Both the position numbers and the translations under genes were made by a program. From Proteromonas lacertae (Eukaryota > Sar > Bigyra > Opalinata > Proteromonadidae): a stretch of 64,000 nucleotides of DNA. Below the pieces are notes generated by a model. The model worked only from the letters and a program-made list of their open reading frames with translations. It ran no database searches and was not told where the DNA came from. Location of the stretch: NCBI GenBank assembly GCA_002245135.1, contig NGBS01000306.1:1-64000 (forward strand). The letters are read 5' to 3'. Positions 10,578-23,134 of this stretch are shown here, one piece after another; position 1 is the first letter of the stretch, and every line of letters begins with the position of its first letter.

Positions 10578-11461
10578 ATGCTGTCAGCATTATTTAAGCA
10601 TAATATTAGGAGAATTGCATATGCTGTACCAAGAACATCTCTAAATTTCGAAAAAGAAGTTGTTGGTGAACTTAAAACCTTCGATTATTCTATTTATATA
10701 AAAAGAGATCAGAAATGTATTTCTTTTTGGCATGTATGTCAATTTTTGTTATTTATCATAGGATATTGCGTTGAATAAAACAATTTTTGATCAAATTGAT
10801 AAAGTACAGCCATTTGTATGTGAAATTCCAAGAGGGTATTGATCATATTGTAATAATATAAAAATAGAGTATTAGCAAAATATGAAATCAATAAAAAAGA
10901 AAAATCAAACCCAATAAAACAAGATATAAAACATGAAAAACTACGATACTATCCATTTGCAGGTCACACACACTATGGAGCAATGCCACAAACATTCGAA
11001 TCAGATCAATCGCATTATAAGAATTATAAAGGAGACAAAGATCCATTAGATATTCTTGATTTTAGTAAAACTGAAGCAAAAGTTGGAGATGTTTATAATG
11101 TGAAAATATTAGGAGCATTACCCTTTGTTGATGATAATGAAATGGATTGGAAACTATTAGCTTACAGAGATAGTGAAGCTGAAGAAAAAGGTATTAGAGA
11201 TTTACAGGATTTTATGGCATGTGAGCCTAATGCTATTCCAGAAGTAATAAAGTGGTTTAAGACTTATAAAATTGCTGATAAAAAGGCTCAGAAGTTCTTA
11301 AATGATGAAAAAGTATGTTCTTTTAATTATATAATTCTAATCATGTTTTTTTATAGCCAATTGATTTAGGTCAAACATTAGCTTTGTTAGAACAATTTCA
11401 TGGATGTTGGAAGTTATTAGAATTTGAAAATCCTGAAGGTTATTGGTTAAATGTAGAATAA
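10578..11461 (+). CDS. Soluble inorganic pyrophosphatase (family I)
   Basis: Exons 10578-10733, 10762-10835, 10868-11312 and 11357-11461 give 259 residues; introns are 28, 32 and 44 nt. The enzyme hydrolyses pyrophosphate to two phosphates and so drives biosynthetic reactions. Family I features are in order: FWHD, NPIKQDIKHEKLRYYPF with the active-site Lys/Arg/Tyr, HYGAMPQTFE, the metal-binding GDKDPLDI, VKILGALPFVDDNEMDWKLL, and the C-terminal helix ending in EGYWLNVE. The loop before GDKDPLD is shorter than in yeast or human enzymes. The first 20 residues (MLSALFKHNIRRIAYAVPRT) are basic, amphipathic and free of acidic residues, suggesting a mitochondrial targeting peptide. All splice joins restore the conserved frame, so the gene looks intact. 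Confidence 0.93.
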
Positions 11462-11591
11462 TTTCTCTTTTGTTTATGATATTATAATGATGTTTTGTAG
11501 TTGGTGTAATTGGGCATATATTAAAATGAAAATAACTAAATTTATTCTAACAAATAATTGATTAATGAGATAAACAATAAACAAAAATAAA

Positions 11592-11599
11592 TTCGTTTC
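11592..11599 (+). promoter_or_regulatory. TTCGTTTC motif upstream of EAF6
   Basis: The 8-mer ends 12 nt before the start codon and is followed by a T-run and an A-run. Similar motifs precede at least four other genes in the window, so it may be a start-site or promoter element. Inferred only from recurrence. Confidence 0.35.
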
Positions 11600-11611
11600 T
11601 TTTTTTAAAAA

Positions 11612-12100
11612 ATGCAAAAGTTCGGTTCAGGAGGAAGCAATAAATCTAAAGACCTGCTATACATTTTAGACTGTCAAAAGTATTTTTTTGGAGCATTTTA
11701 TGATAATAGTGAAATTGATGAAGCAATAAATATATTAGATCAAAGGATTTATTACTTAGAAACGCTCTATTTAGAGGAAACCAATACAGTAGGCAATATA
11801 ATAAAGGGATGGGATTTGCTGATGGATAAATACCCAAAAGCGTATTTTTTTGTCTTTTACTGTATATATTAGAGCACCTACATCCAAAAAAGGAATACAA
11901 GGTGATGAAAGAATATTTTCTGGCACATCTAGTTATTATAATGACTTAGATGGAGATGAAAAATCACAAAACTAGTATATATTGTTGATTAATATTATAG
12001 TAATGATTATGAAACACAATCTGCACAAGTCAGAAAGAGAAAACGAAAGCGAGAATCACGATTTGATGATGATGATGACGAGGATGTCGATTGTTATTAA
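11612..12100 (+). CDS. EAF6: EAF6-like subunit of NuA4/MYST histone acetyltransferase complexes
   Basis: Exons 11612-11679, 11710-11841, 11873-11974 and 12001-12100 give 133 residues. The signature is a short coiled coil running into YYLETLYLEETNTVGNIIKGWD, which matches the EAF6 core (YxxEgxYLxxTxxyGNIixGwd) very closely. EAF6 is a small scaffold subunit that holds together the Piccolo-type acetyltransferase module in the nucleus. The C-terminus (RKRKRKRESRFDDDDDEDVD) is a basic nuclear-localisation-type run followed by an acidic tail. Intron 1 (30 nt) is a multiple of three and has no in-frame stop, so retaining it would add ten residues. TTCGTTTC lies 13 nt before the ATG. Confidence 0.85.
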
Positions 12101-12251
12101 ACTATATGTCTGTTTATGTATTTATACAACTGTTTTTGTTAGTATAAATGGCTTTACTTCGATTAAATAATCAAATGCAATCTCAAGCTTTTTTCAAATC
12201 GTTTTTCTTTTTTTCAATTTTTTTAAGTTCTATACTATAGATCTTGATGTT

Positions 12252-15008
12252 ATGGATAGTGAATCAAAACCAACTGTAGATTTTAGTAGTTATCCATTAC
12301 TTAAACTACCTGAATTACCATTAGTTGAGAAACCTGCTCTTATAAAATGTTATCAAGTATAATATTTATAATAAAACAATCTTAGGATCTTATTGAACTG
12401 CATAAAATATTAGAAGATGAGTTTACAAAGAACATGAAAACAAATCCTAATCCACCAGTATTATATTCATATGTAAAGAAGCAAATGATTGCTATGATAG
12501 AAGAGTTTATAAAAAGAGATATGTCAATACCTAAACCAAAACCAAAAGAAGTTGAACCAATTGAATCTATATCTACACAAGAATCAATTACTTCACAACA
12601 ATTATCACAATCTACAAACCAATCACAAATCAAACCACAGCCTCAACAGCAACCTCCTTCTCAATTTCAACCACAAAAACCACCTCAACAATCATCTCCT
12701 CAAAAACAATCACAAAAACAACAGACAATAAGTCAATTATCAGATGATGATGACGACGATAATAATGATGATGACGATGACAGTGATGATTCCTATGATA
12801 CTGTGGATTCAGATACACCATCATCAGTCTCAAACTCAAAGAGAAGAAAAAGTGATAAGAAAGTTCATTGGTCATACAGACAGAAAGTATAATATAAATA
12901 TATTGATTTTATATATTATTGTTATAGAAACATACTTATGTAACATGGGGGTCTGAATTTGTAATATCAGGAGTAAAGACTCATTCAAAAAGGAAGAATG
13001 TAAATTATGAAAAAATAGCAAGAGAAAAGAAATTGAAAGAAGAAGAAGAAAGAAAAAGAAAAGAAAGAGAAGAGAATTTAAGAAGATTAAAGGAAAGAGA
13101 AGAACAAAGAAAACGTATTTATTTATTTATGTATTATTGTTATTATTATATAGAAAGAGAATTAGAAAGACAGAGATTAGAAGAAGCAAGATTAGCTGCA
13201 GCTGCAAGAAAAGCTAAAAAAGAGAATAAAATAAAAGCCAAAAAAGAAGAGAAAGAACAAACACCTACAAAATCTGAGCTTGTTGTTTCTCATTCTCCAA
13301 TTGAAATTGAACCAGAACCAATCAAAATAGAAACAACAACTCCAACGCCTCAAGAGGTTGAACCATTACCAGCACCACATTATAGTCCAATTAATACACC
13401 ACAACCAGTAGAAAGAAAGGTTCAAACATCATTGAATATATATAGAGGTCCAGCTTGTCTATATTCAGATAGTAGTGACTCAGAAAAAGAACTAGAAAAT
13501 CAACAACAAGCAATGAATAATAGTAAATCAATGCCAATATTAATATATCAGAAAACACCAAGAGAATCAGGTTTTTATTCAAAAGAAAATGATGAAATAA
13601 AGAATAATGATATTAATGAGAATAATTCTAATGTAATTAGAATAGAATCAACTTCTCCAAGACCAAAAACATCTCCAAATAGTACAATTAAAACTGAAAC
13701 AAAGAAATCAAGACCACAATCATCTATATTAGAATCATCCTTACATAATCAAAATAAAGAAAAAGAAATAAATTATAATGTTGATATTGATAATAATAAT
13801 AATAATAGTATTATTAAATCAAATGTAAATATAAGTCCAGTAAGACTATCTACCACTCATGATGATGATAAATTAAAAGGAAAAGAAAATAGTGATGAAG
13901 AAATGAACAGTATAATTCAGAAAAGTCCAATAATTGAACCTGAAATGATGAATGATTTACAAGATGATTATATAGAATCAGAGATTAATGAAAAACCAAA
14001 TATCAATAATAATAATAATAATAATAATAATGAATCAGTACTTCATCTTCCTCCCCTTTCTTTGAATAGTTCTACTTCCAATTTTAATTCAACTACCAAA
14101 TCATCTAAAAAATCACCTTTACTTTCATCAAAATCTTCTCATTCTAATGATAATGATATTAATAACACTTCATTATCATCTGTAACTAAACTTCCATCAA
14201 TATCTCCTTCAACTAATAATAATAATAATAATAATAATATAATTACAATTCGTCCAAAATCTAAATCGCAGAAAAGATTTATATCATTATTAGATGATGA
14301 AGAATTAGTATATATTTTATATTTAAATAAATATATATATATATATTCAAATAGAATGATGAAGTATTTTTCAAATCAGTATATAAGTTACTACCTCGTT
14401 ATGAAATAACAGATTATACTAACAATTATAGATGTTTGTCAGAAATATTTACTTTATATTGGAATGAAAAATCGTATATATAAATAAATAATGATTTAAT
14501 AGAGCTTGGTCAAGTGTAAGATCAGAAGAATGTTGTTTATATTTCAATACAATTTATAAGAAATGGTGTAATATACTCTCAGAATATGAATGTTCAACAA
14601 CTCTAGATGAAGATGAAAGAGCAGAAACATTGATAGAAATAAACAACAGTTTATATTATAAAGTCATCAAGAATCGTGAAGAAGTATATACAATAATCAA
14701 AGATGCGCTTGATCCAATAGAAAAATGGAAAGAATTACCACATTGTATTATTATTAATATTATTCTCCATTTTATTAAAATAGCTTTGGGATTAAAGAAT
14801 ACTTGGAATCTATTATGGACTTGGAGTCAACCAAAGATTGATTATGATACTTTATTATCATTTCAAAAAGTAAATCATTTTAGAAATGCAAGAGTTATTA
14901 CTAGAAAGGATAATTTAAAGAAGAGTATTGATAGATATGGTAAATTAGGTAGTAAATATGCTGAGTTCTTTGATATTATGCCTGCCACATTTATATTACC
15001 AGAGTATA

Positions 15009-15047
<39 letters not shown>

Positions 15048-16152
15048 TGTATAGTGATTATCCAATATTTTTAGAAGCATTTCAATTAGGTAATAAAATA
15101 AATAAGTCACTGAATCTGTGGATAATGAAACCTTGTGGTCTATCAAGAGGAAGAGGAATTGAAATGATTTCTGATTTAAATGATATATCTTTTACATATA
15201 TATATAAATTCTGACTTTTTTTTTAATCATTCCTTAATATTATATAAATAACTTATCAAACCTCAGCAATAATGCAAGAATATATATCACATCCATTATT
15301 ATTAAACGGATATAAATTTGATTTGAGATTATACATTCTAGTTACCTCATTCCAACCGTTAGAAGTATTTATCTATGATGAAGGTTTTGCAAGATTAACA
15401 ACTCAGAAATATAGTATAGATCCAGATGATGTAAAGAACAAATTAATTCATTTAACCAACAGTTCAATTCAGATGTTGTATAAAGATGATATGAAATACA
15501 ATTCAGCTGTTAGTCATGCAACAAATAGTGAAGGAGGCGGTACAAAAATTACACTCTCTTATTTAAAAGAATTGTTGAAATCTACAAGTATAAATTTTGA
15601 TAATATTTGGAATGATATAAAGAAGATTGTGTTGAAATCTTTATTAGCAGTTGATGATTTAATTGGATTTCAACCTAATTGTTTTGAGATGTATGGTTAT
15701 GATATATTAATTGATTATAAATATAAACCATGGTTAATTGAAGTATATTTTCTAATTAATTCATTTTCTTTCATAAATAGATAAATGCATCACCATCTAT
15801 GGGCAGAGAAACTCCAATGGATGTAAAAGTCAAGACTCAATTAATACAAGATATCATTAATTTAGTTGATCCAGTTGAATTTGATAGAATATCCCTTCAA
15901 GAGTTGCTATTAAAGCTAAGAAGTGAATGTGAAGAACATAGACTGAGACCTTATAAAATGAAACAAGATCCTGATGTTACAAATATTAATTTATATTTAA
16001 GTCAAATTTTCAAAGGTAGACCGTTAAGAAAGTATGGTGAAATACCTAAAAATATTGGTAGCTTTGAAAGATTATACCCTGGAACAAGTTTAGGTGATGA
16101 AATCCAGAAGGTTGTTCAAGCTGCTCAGAAAATAGTTAAAAAGCGATATTAA
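12252..16152 (+). CDS. Tubulin tyrosine ligase-like (TTLL) protein with long disordered N-terminus
   Basis: Exons start at 12252, 12386, 12928, 13154, 14355, 14503, 15055, about 15257 and 15781. The first about 680 residues are a Gln/Pro-rich segment, an acidic run, an Arg/Glu-rich single helix and Asn/Ser-rich low complexity. From about 14355 the TTL domain follows: FRNARVITRKDNLKK, WIMKPCGLSRGRGIEM (ATP-grasp nucleotide site), YISHPLLLNGYKFDLRLYIL, GFARLTTQKY, LIHLTNSSIQ, and WLIEINASPSM, the conserved ligase end. TTLL enzymes add Glu, Gly or Tyr to tubulin tails on axonemes and basal bodies; the exact substrate cannot be told. The join between exons 7 and 8 (about 15185-15266) has no GT donor (see findings). 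Introns at 13115-13153 and 15004-15054 are multiples of three without stops. Confidence 0.88.
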
Positions 16153-16318
16153 TATATATTTAATTATTGTGTAAGTGTTTTGTTGACTTAGAAAAGCAAA
16201 TGAGATAAAATGAGTAAAATCATGATTAAGAATGAACAATATCTCTAAAATAGAATAATAAAAACCGCAAATAATCAAAAATTTAATAAAATATAGAATT
16301 ATTATTACTATTAATTAA

Positions 16319-17229
16319 TTAATACTTTCTAGCTCCAGGTTCAGACATTATACCACACTTATCAATAATAACCTCTTCAATAGGCCTTTCATTCTTACAC
16401 TCCATCTTCTCTATTTGATAAACTATATCCATTCCCTCAACAACTCTTCCAAACAACACTCTCTGCTTATCTAACCAAGGTAAAGGATTAACAGTAATAT
16501 AAAATTGTGAATTATTGGTATGTGGTCTCATAGCTTCAGACATACCAATTAATCCAGCTACATCGTGTTGTAACTTCAAATTCTCATCATCAAAGTATTG
16601 ACCATATATTGAACATCCTTTATCACCACTTCCTCCATATACATCACCTCCTTGAATCCATCCATTTGGAACTACACGGTGTATTGGTGTATTTTGATAA
16701 CATATTATTCTATCCTCTGAATCCTTTGCTTCGCCTGAACATAACGCTCTGAAGTTTTCACATGTTTTTGGACATTTATCTTCCCATAATTCAAAGATTA
16801 CTCGTCCTAAGTCTTTATCTCCACATTTAAATTCAAAATAAGTGTAACTATATATTTGATCTTCCATCCATTTAATTTGAGATTCTTTAGCTTCTTGACT
16901 ACATTTCACAGCATCTGGTTTATAATTATTTTGATAGTTTTCAAAAGCCCATTGCATAAAGTCGGGTACATAATGAATTCCGTTATAAAATACTATTGTA
17001 TCAGCATCATCTGGCACTTTTTTAGGAAATCTCTCTTGACAATGTTTCCTATACACTCTCCAATCTGTTTCCATAAATTCTTTAGTTTCATATGTTACTG
17101 ATTTAAAGTTCTTTGCAATATTCTAAATATAAGTAATTTCTTATAGTATACCTCTAAAACATGTAGATACATATAGAACTCAGGTTGGGCTAAAATACCA
17201 TTTAAACTGACATGAATTTTTGAACTCAT
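16319..17229 (-). CDS. PPIL6: PPIL6-like cyclophilin (peptidyl-prolyl isomerase-like)
   Basis: Exons complement(17152-17229, 16319-17122) give 293 residues; the intron (17123-17151) is 29 nt. The first about 110 residues match the N-terminal region that distinguishes PPIL6 from plain cyclophilins. The cyclophilin domain follows: GRVIFELWEDKCPKTCENF, HRVVPNGWIQGGD with the catalytic Arg, NSQFYIT, and LPWLDKQRVLFGRVVEGM with the cyclosporin-site Trp, then NERPIEEVIIDKCG. All usual catalytic positions are present. PPIL6 is found mainly in organisms with motile cilia and its transcript follows the ciliary programme, which suits the TTLL neighbour. AAAACGAA (TTCGTTTT on the coding strand) lies at 17262-17269, 33 nt before the start. 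Confidence 0.88.
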
Positions 17230-17341
17230 TATGTCTTAAATCAGAAAAACAGTTTTGAAATAAAACGAATTCAAACCAAAAGCTTGAAATTCTCTTTTTT
17301 TGAATTTCATTTTTCTACTTAACAAAGAATAAAAATTCAAA

Positions 17342-17913
17342 ATGAGCAGTTTTGAAAAGTGTGAAAAGGAGGGACATCCTATTTTTTCATATGATAAAGA
17401 TTCTAATAAACAGTTTTGGATGATAACTGCTCCTCCAGATGTATTCCCATATTAATAAATCTAATTTATTGATGTATAGTGTGATTTATCACAATTGAAT
17501 AGTGTAAAGATCGATTTTGATACTAAAGATCCACTAATGGGTATTACAATGAATATAATTATTAGTAATTGGAAAATTTAAGATTGGAGATAAGAAATAT
17601 TGTATAAAAGAGAATAAACAAGTAAATTCAAATCAATTTTTAACTCTCTTACCCAAAAAGAAACATTTAAAAATATGTATTCTATTTTAAAATGTAATTC
17701 ATATACATTATAGCAAAACAATTTGTAAGAAATTTAATTATATCAGAAGAATTTTCATTTGATAAGGAAATACCATTAAATACATTTTTCCCAAAAGAGA
17801 TAGTACCTCCACCACAAAGAAAAGGATTAAAGATCCAAGTTAGACCATCCGGTTACGTTCCTGTTGAAAAGAAACGAAGTATACTTATTGATATTCAATT
17901 TAATAGAAACTAA
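17342..17913 (+). CDS. Possible RNA polymerase I subunit RPA34 (A34.5/PAF49)-like protein
   Basis: Exons 17342-17440, 17480-17540, 17566-17676 and 17714-17913 give 156 residues, with introns of 39, 25 and 37 nt. The pattern FWMITAPPDCDLSQLNSVKI followed by a small beta-sheet region, TLLPKKKHLKISKQFVRNL and a lysine-rich C-terminus resembles the A34.5/PAF49 family, the dimerisation partner of A49 in RNA polymerase I, where [L/F]W[L/M]I..P.D is typical. Identity is low and I would not call it secure. The last 30 nt could contain another 28-nt intron (GTATAC at about 17879 to ATAG), which would replace the end by a short basic and hydrophobic tail. It is divergent from PPIL6, with only 112 bp between start codons. 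Confidence 0.4.
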
Positions 17914-18091
17914 GTAATTTATATCATTTTTTCTTTGCTTTAATATTTTCTTGTTTGTATTTGTAGTTGTTTTATGATGATATGGGATTGATAAGTAATG
18001 TTAATCAATCAAAAAGTGTGATTGAATGAAAATTATAAGCTTGGCTTGATATTCATTTTCTTAATTTTGCATTGTTTTGCAGTATTAGAGG

Positions 18092-21000
18092 ATGAAAACA
18101 GTCCCATTGATATTACTTTTACTATTTGTTGCTAATCTTTGTTTGTGTCAAGAATATATGAATGGGGAAGAGGAAGAAGAACAAGTATTTCATAATTTCT
18201 GTATATGTTTATAGCAAGAAGGGAAAGAAAAGATGTATGATTTAGGTCATATAAGATATGTATTATTATTTTGTTTAATATATGTAGATTGGTAAAATTC
18301 TTCATTGTCCAGCCCAAGTTTATGAAGGATTTTTCATGGTCATCCCACTCTATCGAGAATTTAGTATGGAAGATGATTGGAATAGTCTTATGTCTTGTAT
18401 GCACTTAATGGTTTCAAGAAACAATAATAAAGCTCCATTAGAATTATGGTATGTTTTAACAGAGGCAGAAAAGCAATTTGTATTACACAGTACAGAGGAA
18501 GGTGCAGATCCAAATCATTTCCTTGAAGATATCTCCAAATTACCATATTTACCTTACTTCAATAAAGAATGGTACTTCTTAGGTCCATATCCAATTGGTA
18601 AAGGTGAATATGATAGTGATCCAGCCAATATGCCAAGAGATTATTCTCATTTATTCCCAGTGTTTGAGTATGTATATCCATCAGAATTATCACCAAATGG
18701 AACAATCAAATGGACTAGAGTCTTTCCTAGATGAGAGTAAAGGATATATTCATATTCAACCTGAAGTTAATTGGAATTCATTAATTCAAAGTTTGAGTAG
18801 TGTTGAAATATTAGAATTTCAAGGATGGTTGTATACTGAATTATTTGTTCCAAAAAATATTACCGTTTTGATGTCTTGTGATGGTGTAAATACATTTTAT
18901 ATTAATAATAACAGTTATGTAGGTAATATACATCAAAATAATATAATAAAGTATATTTATCCAATATTAATAATGATTATTTTAATTGTATAATAGAAAT
19001 CGTGTTGAATTAACTGAAGGTATTTACAGTCTAAGACTTCATATAAAAGCAAAACAATCAGCTGATGTAAGATGTAAAATTGAAGAATTATCAATTCATA
19101 ATAGATTTGCAGTTCAAAAGAATGTAATAATACCAGATACAATAGATAATATATTATTAGGAGAATATATAGGAATAACTATCACCAATAACCATCATAA
19201 TCCTGCAGTTATTATTCCAACAGTATATATATATTATAATTTTTTATATTTTATATAGTTAATTCCTGTTGATAAGTCAATTCATGAGAATGTAACACTT
19301 GAATCATTATTTCCTAATATTTCACCAGGACAAACAACATTATTACCATTAAAAATACCAGATACAGATACAAGGACATTACCAACATTGAAATATACAT
19401 TAGAAATAGAAATGAAATATAATCCATTGAAACAATATATTCCAATAGAATTCAGACGAAGATATAGAGCTCAATCAGTAGTTATTACATTCTTAGATCA
19501 TGATAATTCAGTTACTAAAGCAGGTGTAATATTTCCATTAGATGCACAGAAGGAGAAGAAGCCAATGCCAATATTAGTATCTTTACATGGAACTGGAGTT
19601 GAACCAAGTAATCAAGTATAAATAAATTTATTATTATTATTATTATTATTATTTGTATAGGCAGATAGTTATAAATATATGGTTAAGAATACGCCTCCTT
19701 ATATCTTTGGTGTTTCTCATTATTATGTCTTAACTCCCGATAGATTTGGAGCTCATAACTGGGAATATACAGGTCATTGGAGTGTTATGAGAGCAATTGA
19801 AGTATTGAATGAAATGACAAAGAATTTGTTACATTATAAATTTGGATTACCTGAAGCTGATGTTCAACATATATTATACACTGGTCATTCTGTATAATTA
19901 TTATATTTATAAAATTTACTTCTTCTTTTTTATTATTATTAGATGGGAGGACATGGCGCTTGGGTATTAGGAACCTTAAAACCTGATAGATGTATTGCCT
20001 TAATACCACTCTCAGGATGGATAAGAAAAGAAGATTATGGTGATAGTAATACATTCTTCAAATTCGATACAATGTCTTCCTTTACTGAACCATATTTGAA
20101 ATATCTATTAGAATCCTCTGTTAGTGAATATAATACTGATATGTTTATTAGCAATTTGAGAGGTATTCAAGTACATACAAGAACAGGAAGTGATGATAGA
20201 ACAGTTCCACCATTTTATACAATCAAAATGAATAGAATATTGAGAGAAAATAATATTAAATATACAAGTGAAATTGTTCAAGGGAAAGAACACTGGTGGT
20301 GGGATAGTATAAGATCGAATGATGGAGGTGTAGTAAATGATGAAAAAATGAGACAATTGTATAAGAAAATCTATTTTAATAACTTTAAAAAACCAAGAGG
20401 TGATTTACCCAAAAGATTTCAATTGACTGTTATAAATCCAGCTAATCATGAAGGCAAATTTGGTATTAGAATATTGCAGTTGATTAAACCATCCATATTA
20501 GGTAAAATAATAGTATCTCCAACTAAAACACTATGGAAAATAAAGACCATTAATGTTCAAATGTTTAGAATCAATCCAGTGTTTATGAAAATGGTTAATA
20601 ATTCATTACCCTCGGTAATAGTAGATGGAATGAAGTTTAATAATGGAATATATACATCTTATGTAGTAAGACAATGTACAAAATCAACTAAACAACAACA
20701 ACAACAACAAAATTGTAATTGGAAATTAGAAAAAATCCCAAAATATAATATAGTAAAGACAATATTGCCAACAGTAAGTGATATTTTACCATATCCACGA
20801 AGATCTCCATCCACTTATGGTCCAATTAGACAAATCTATCAAAAACCGTTCTTAGTTATTATTGGTTCAAATTGTACAAAAGAATATTATCAAAGATTAA
20901 GAGAATTTGCTTTATTCTTTATTAATACTCATTATATAGCAACCAATACGTTTATACCTATGTTTTCTGATTTGGATGAAATTCCTATTGAAATGATGTT

Positions 21001-21484
21001 ATCTTATAATATTGTATTAATTGGAAAACCTGTTGTGAATCGATATACAAAGATAATATTTGAGTTATTGAATGAACAAACACAATATCCATTTATTTTG
21101 AAAGATAATGGAGATATTCAATTCCAAAGATGTAAATATAGTAATGGAAATGGATTATCAGCTGTTATGATGTTTCCTATTCCTCCTGATTTCTTAAAGA
21201 ATGAAAATTTGAATTTGAAATATGATGACTTAACTATGCCTAATCAAAATGATAGACTTGGTCTTTATATATATGCTGATGATCATGTTGGATTTAATAA
21301 TTTAGTAAGATTAGCTACACCAACTATACCTCCTATGGTAAGATCTCCATTTAGTAATTATCTGCCTGATTATGTAGTGATTGACTCTAAGTTTAGATCT
21401 TATGGAGTTGGATCGTTTTTAGCGACAGGATATTTTGGAAATGATTGGGAATTTAGAGATGATGTATCATATACAAGATGTTAA
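18092..21484 (+). CDS. Secreted alpha/beta hydrolase (peptidase S9/esterase-like), one +1 frame change
   Basis: Exons 18092-18184, 18215-18259, 18288-18950, 18997-19222, 19259-19615, 19661-19891, 19943-21484, about 1,050 residues. The start MKTVPLILLLLFVANLCLCQ is a clear signal peptide. The N-terminal half is beta-rich and unfamiliar. The hydrolase core begins at ILVSLHGTGVEPSNQ (oxyanion region), continues through YTGHSMGGHGAW (nucleophile Ser) and has candidate Asp and His in GSDDRTVPP and GKEHWWWD. The C-terminal 300 residues resemble those of protist homologues of unknown role. Substrate unknown. The exon sum is 3n+1: the frame must move +1 near the TGA at 18732-18734, where VFPR-stop is followed in the next frame by ESKGYIHIQ. 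Either a base insertion or a recoded site. Confidence 0.75.
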
Positions 21485-21650
21485 AATTTAATTTTTCTAT
21501 CTATTTTGCTGAGTCTATATTCTATAAATGTTGGGTATAATTAGCCGCTATAACAAAGCAGAAATTTAAAAAATAAACTTCTAGCTTTCAAACAATAATC
21601 AAACCTACTCCAATTTAGTATTTATTATTTAGATCGACTGTTAAGGAATT

Positions 21651-23031
21651 ATGGACTTTGAAGAAGTAATGTTACCACTCTACCAGTTTAGGATGGAATT
21701 GATGAGAAAATTAAACCCCAATATACCAAATGTTGAAAATGACTTAAGAATAGAGTATTAATTAATTTGATATTGTTTATAGAGATTTTGACGAAGAATT
21801 AGATAATGTATTGATGATTTATATTTGTTAGACTCATGATTCTACAAAACCAGAAATTGATATGATTAAAACAAATGAAAGTATGTTAAACTCCACTAGA
21901 CACAGTAATTATAAAGATATAAAATCTTCAAGAAGTTTTGATAGAGAACCACCTAATATCGATTTTTCAACACTACGAGAGATGAAATCAGAGGATATAG
22001 AACCACCTCCTAATATAGATTTCGATGATTATAAATGTTCTGCTGAGGAAACAGTGACTGCTAGAAGTTCTGATGTATATCCACCAAAAATCGACTTTTC
22101 CACTGTTCAAGGAATGAAATCTGAAGATTCAGAGCCTCCTCCCGTTATTAGTTTTCCATCATATTCTAGTGAAGAATCTGCTCCATTTATACCATTTGAG
22201 AATTATTTAAAATCAAGAAAATCACCTATTCAATCACCGAAAGTATATTAATCTATATATTTATAATTAAGAAATCAAATAAGCCAATTAATATACCTAC
22301 TTACAATAATAATAATAATAATAATGAGAAACCACTACCTATTCATTCACCTAGTCAAAATAAACCTCGTAAATATACATGGGAAGATATGTTGAATCCA
22401 AATAAAGCTGAATTTGAAAGTGAAACTTTATATCGAATAAGAACGAATAGATTGAGAGATTTGATCTATAGAGAAAGAAAAGCATCCCAACCAGTGTATT
22501 ATTAATACTTTTATCATTATTATAAATATAAATAGACTTGAAAAGACCAAAAAACAGATTGAAGAAACAAATAATAGAAAAAAGAAAGAGTATGATGATA
22601 AAGCAAAGTATATATTATATAATGAAATCATTAATTGTAGACTATCTCCCCATAAAACAGAGAAATCAAAATCTCCAGATATTAGAACAAAAAAGCAGAA
22701 GTATAAGAAATATGAATTATAATATAGAAAAATACAAATTCCAACTCTTTCTGGTAAAACAATGAAATTATTTCGAGGATATAAGAAGAAAAAGAAAGAT
22801 GGTGAAGAAGATGAAGATGAAGATGAAAATAACAATGATGATGAAGAAAATAAAGAAAATGAAGAAAATGAAGAAGATAATAAAGATGATAATGATAAAA
22901 AAGACATGAAAATAAGCAAGGAAGACAATATTAATCCTTTACCTCCTATAATCCATTCAGGATTGAAAGGATCGAGAATAAAAATGTCAAAAGTTAAAAT
23001 AAAAGAACCAAATAGGGATAATACCAAATAA
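21651..23031 (+). CDS. Unknown low-complexity protein with short PPxIDFS repeats
   Basis: Seven exons (21651-21754, 21783-21807, 21832-22242, 22272-22495, 22536-22607, 22641-22700, 22728-23031) give 399 residues without interruption. Introns are 24 to 40 nt. A motif of the form PPxIDFSTxxxMKSEDxEPPP occurs twice with degenerate neighbours (residues about 65-140). Then follow KYTWEDMLNPNKAEFESETL, a charged helical region, GLKGSRIKMSKVKIKEP at the end, and a Glu/Asp/Lys/Asn-rich run between. No family recognised. The 25-nt second exon and the 27-nt last intron are among the smallest here; the last intron carries an in-frame TAA, so splicing is required. Confidence 0.65.
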
Positions 23032-23134
23032 TAAGAATAATTTAATGTGGTTTTGTGTATTTGATATGTTCAATTGTTTTATTTGATAAAAAATAAAAAC
23101 TGAAACGAATATATTTTTGAATTTCATAAAAAGA

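Noticed and set aside
22428-23027. Minus-strand Ser/Phe-rich open frame
   Set aside because: Shadow of the Lys/Glu/Asp-rich end of the plus-strand gene.
22740-23031. Separate short gene at 22762-23031
   Set aside because: It joins in frame to the upstream exons through a 27-nt intron that removes the apparent TAA.
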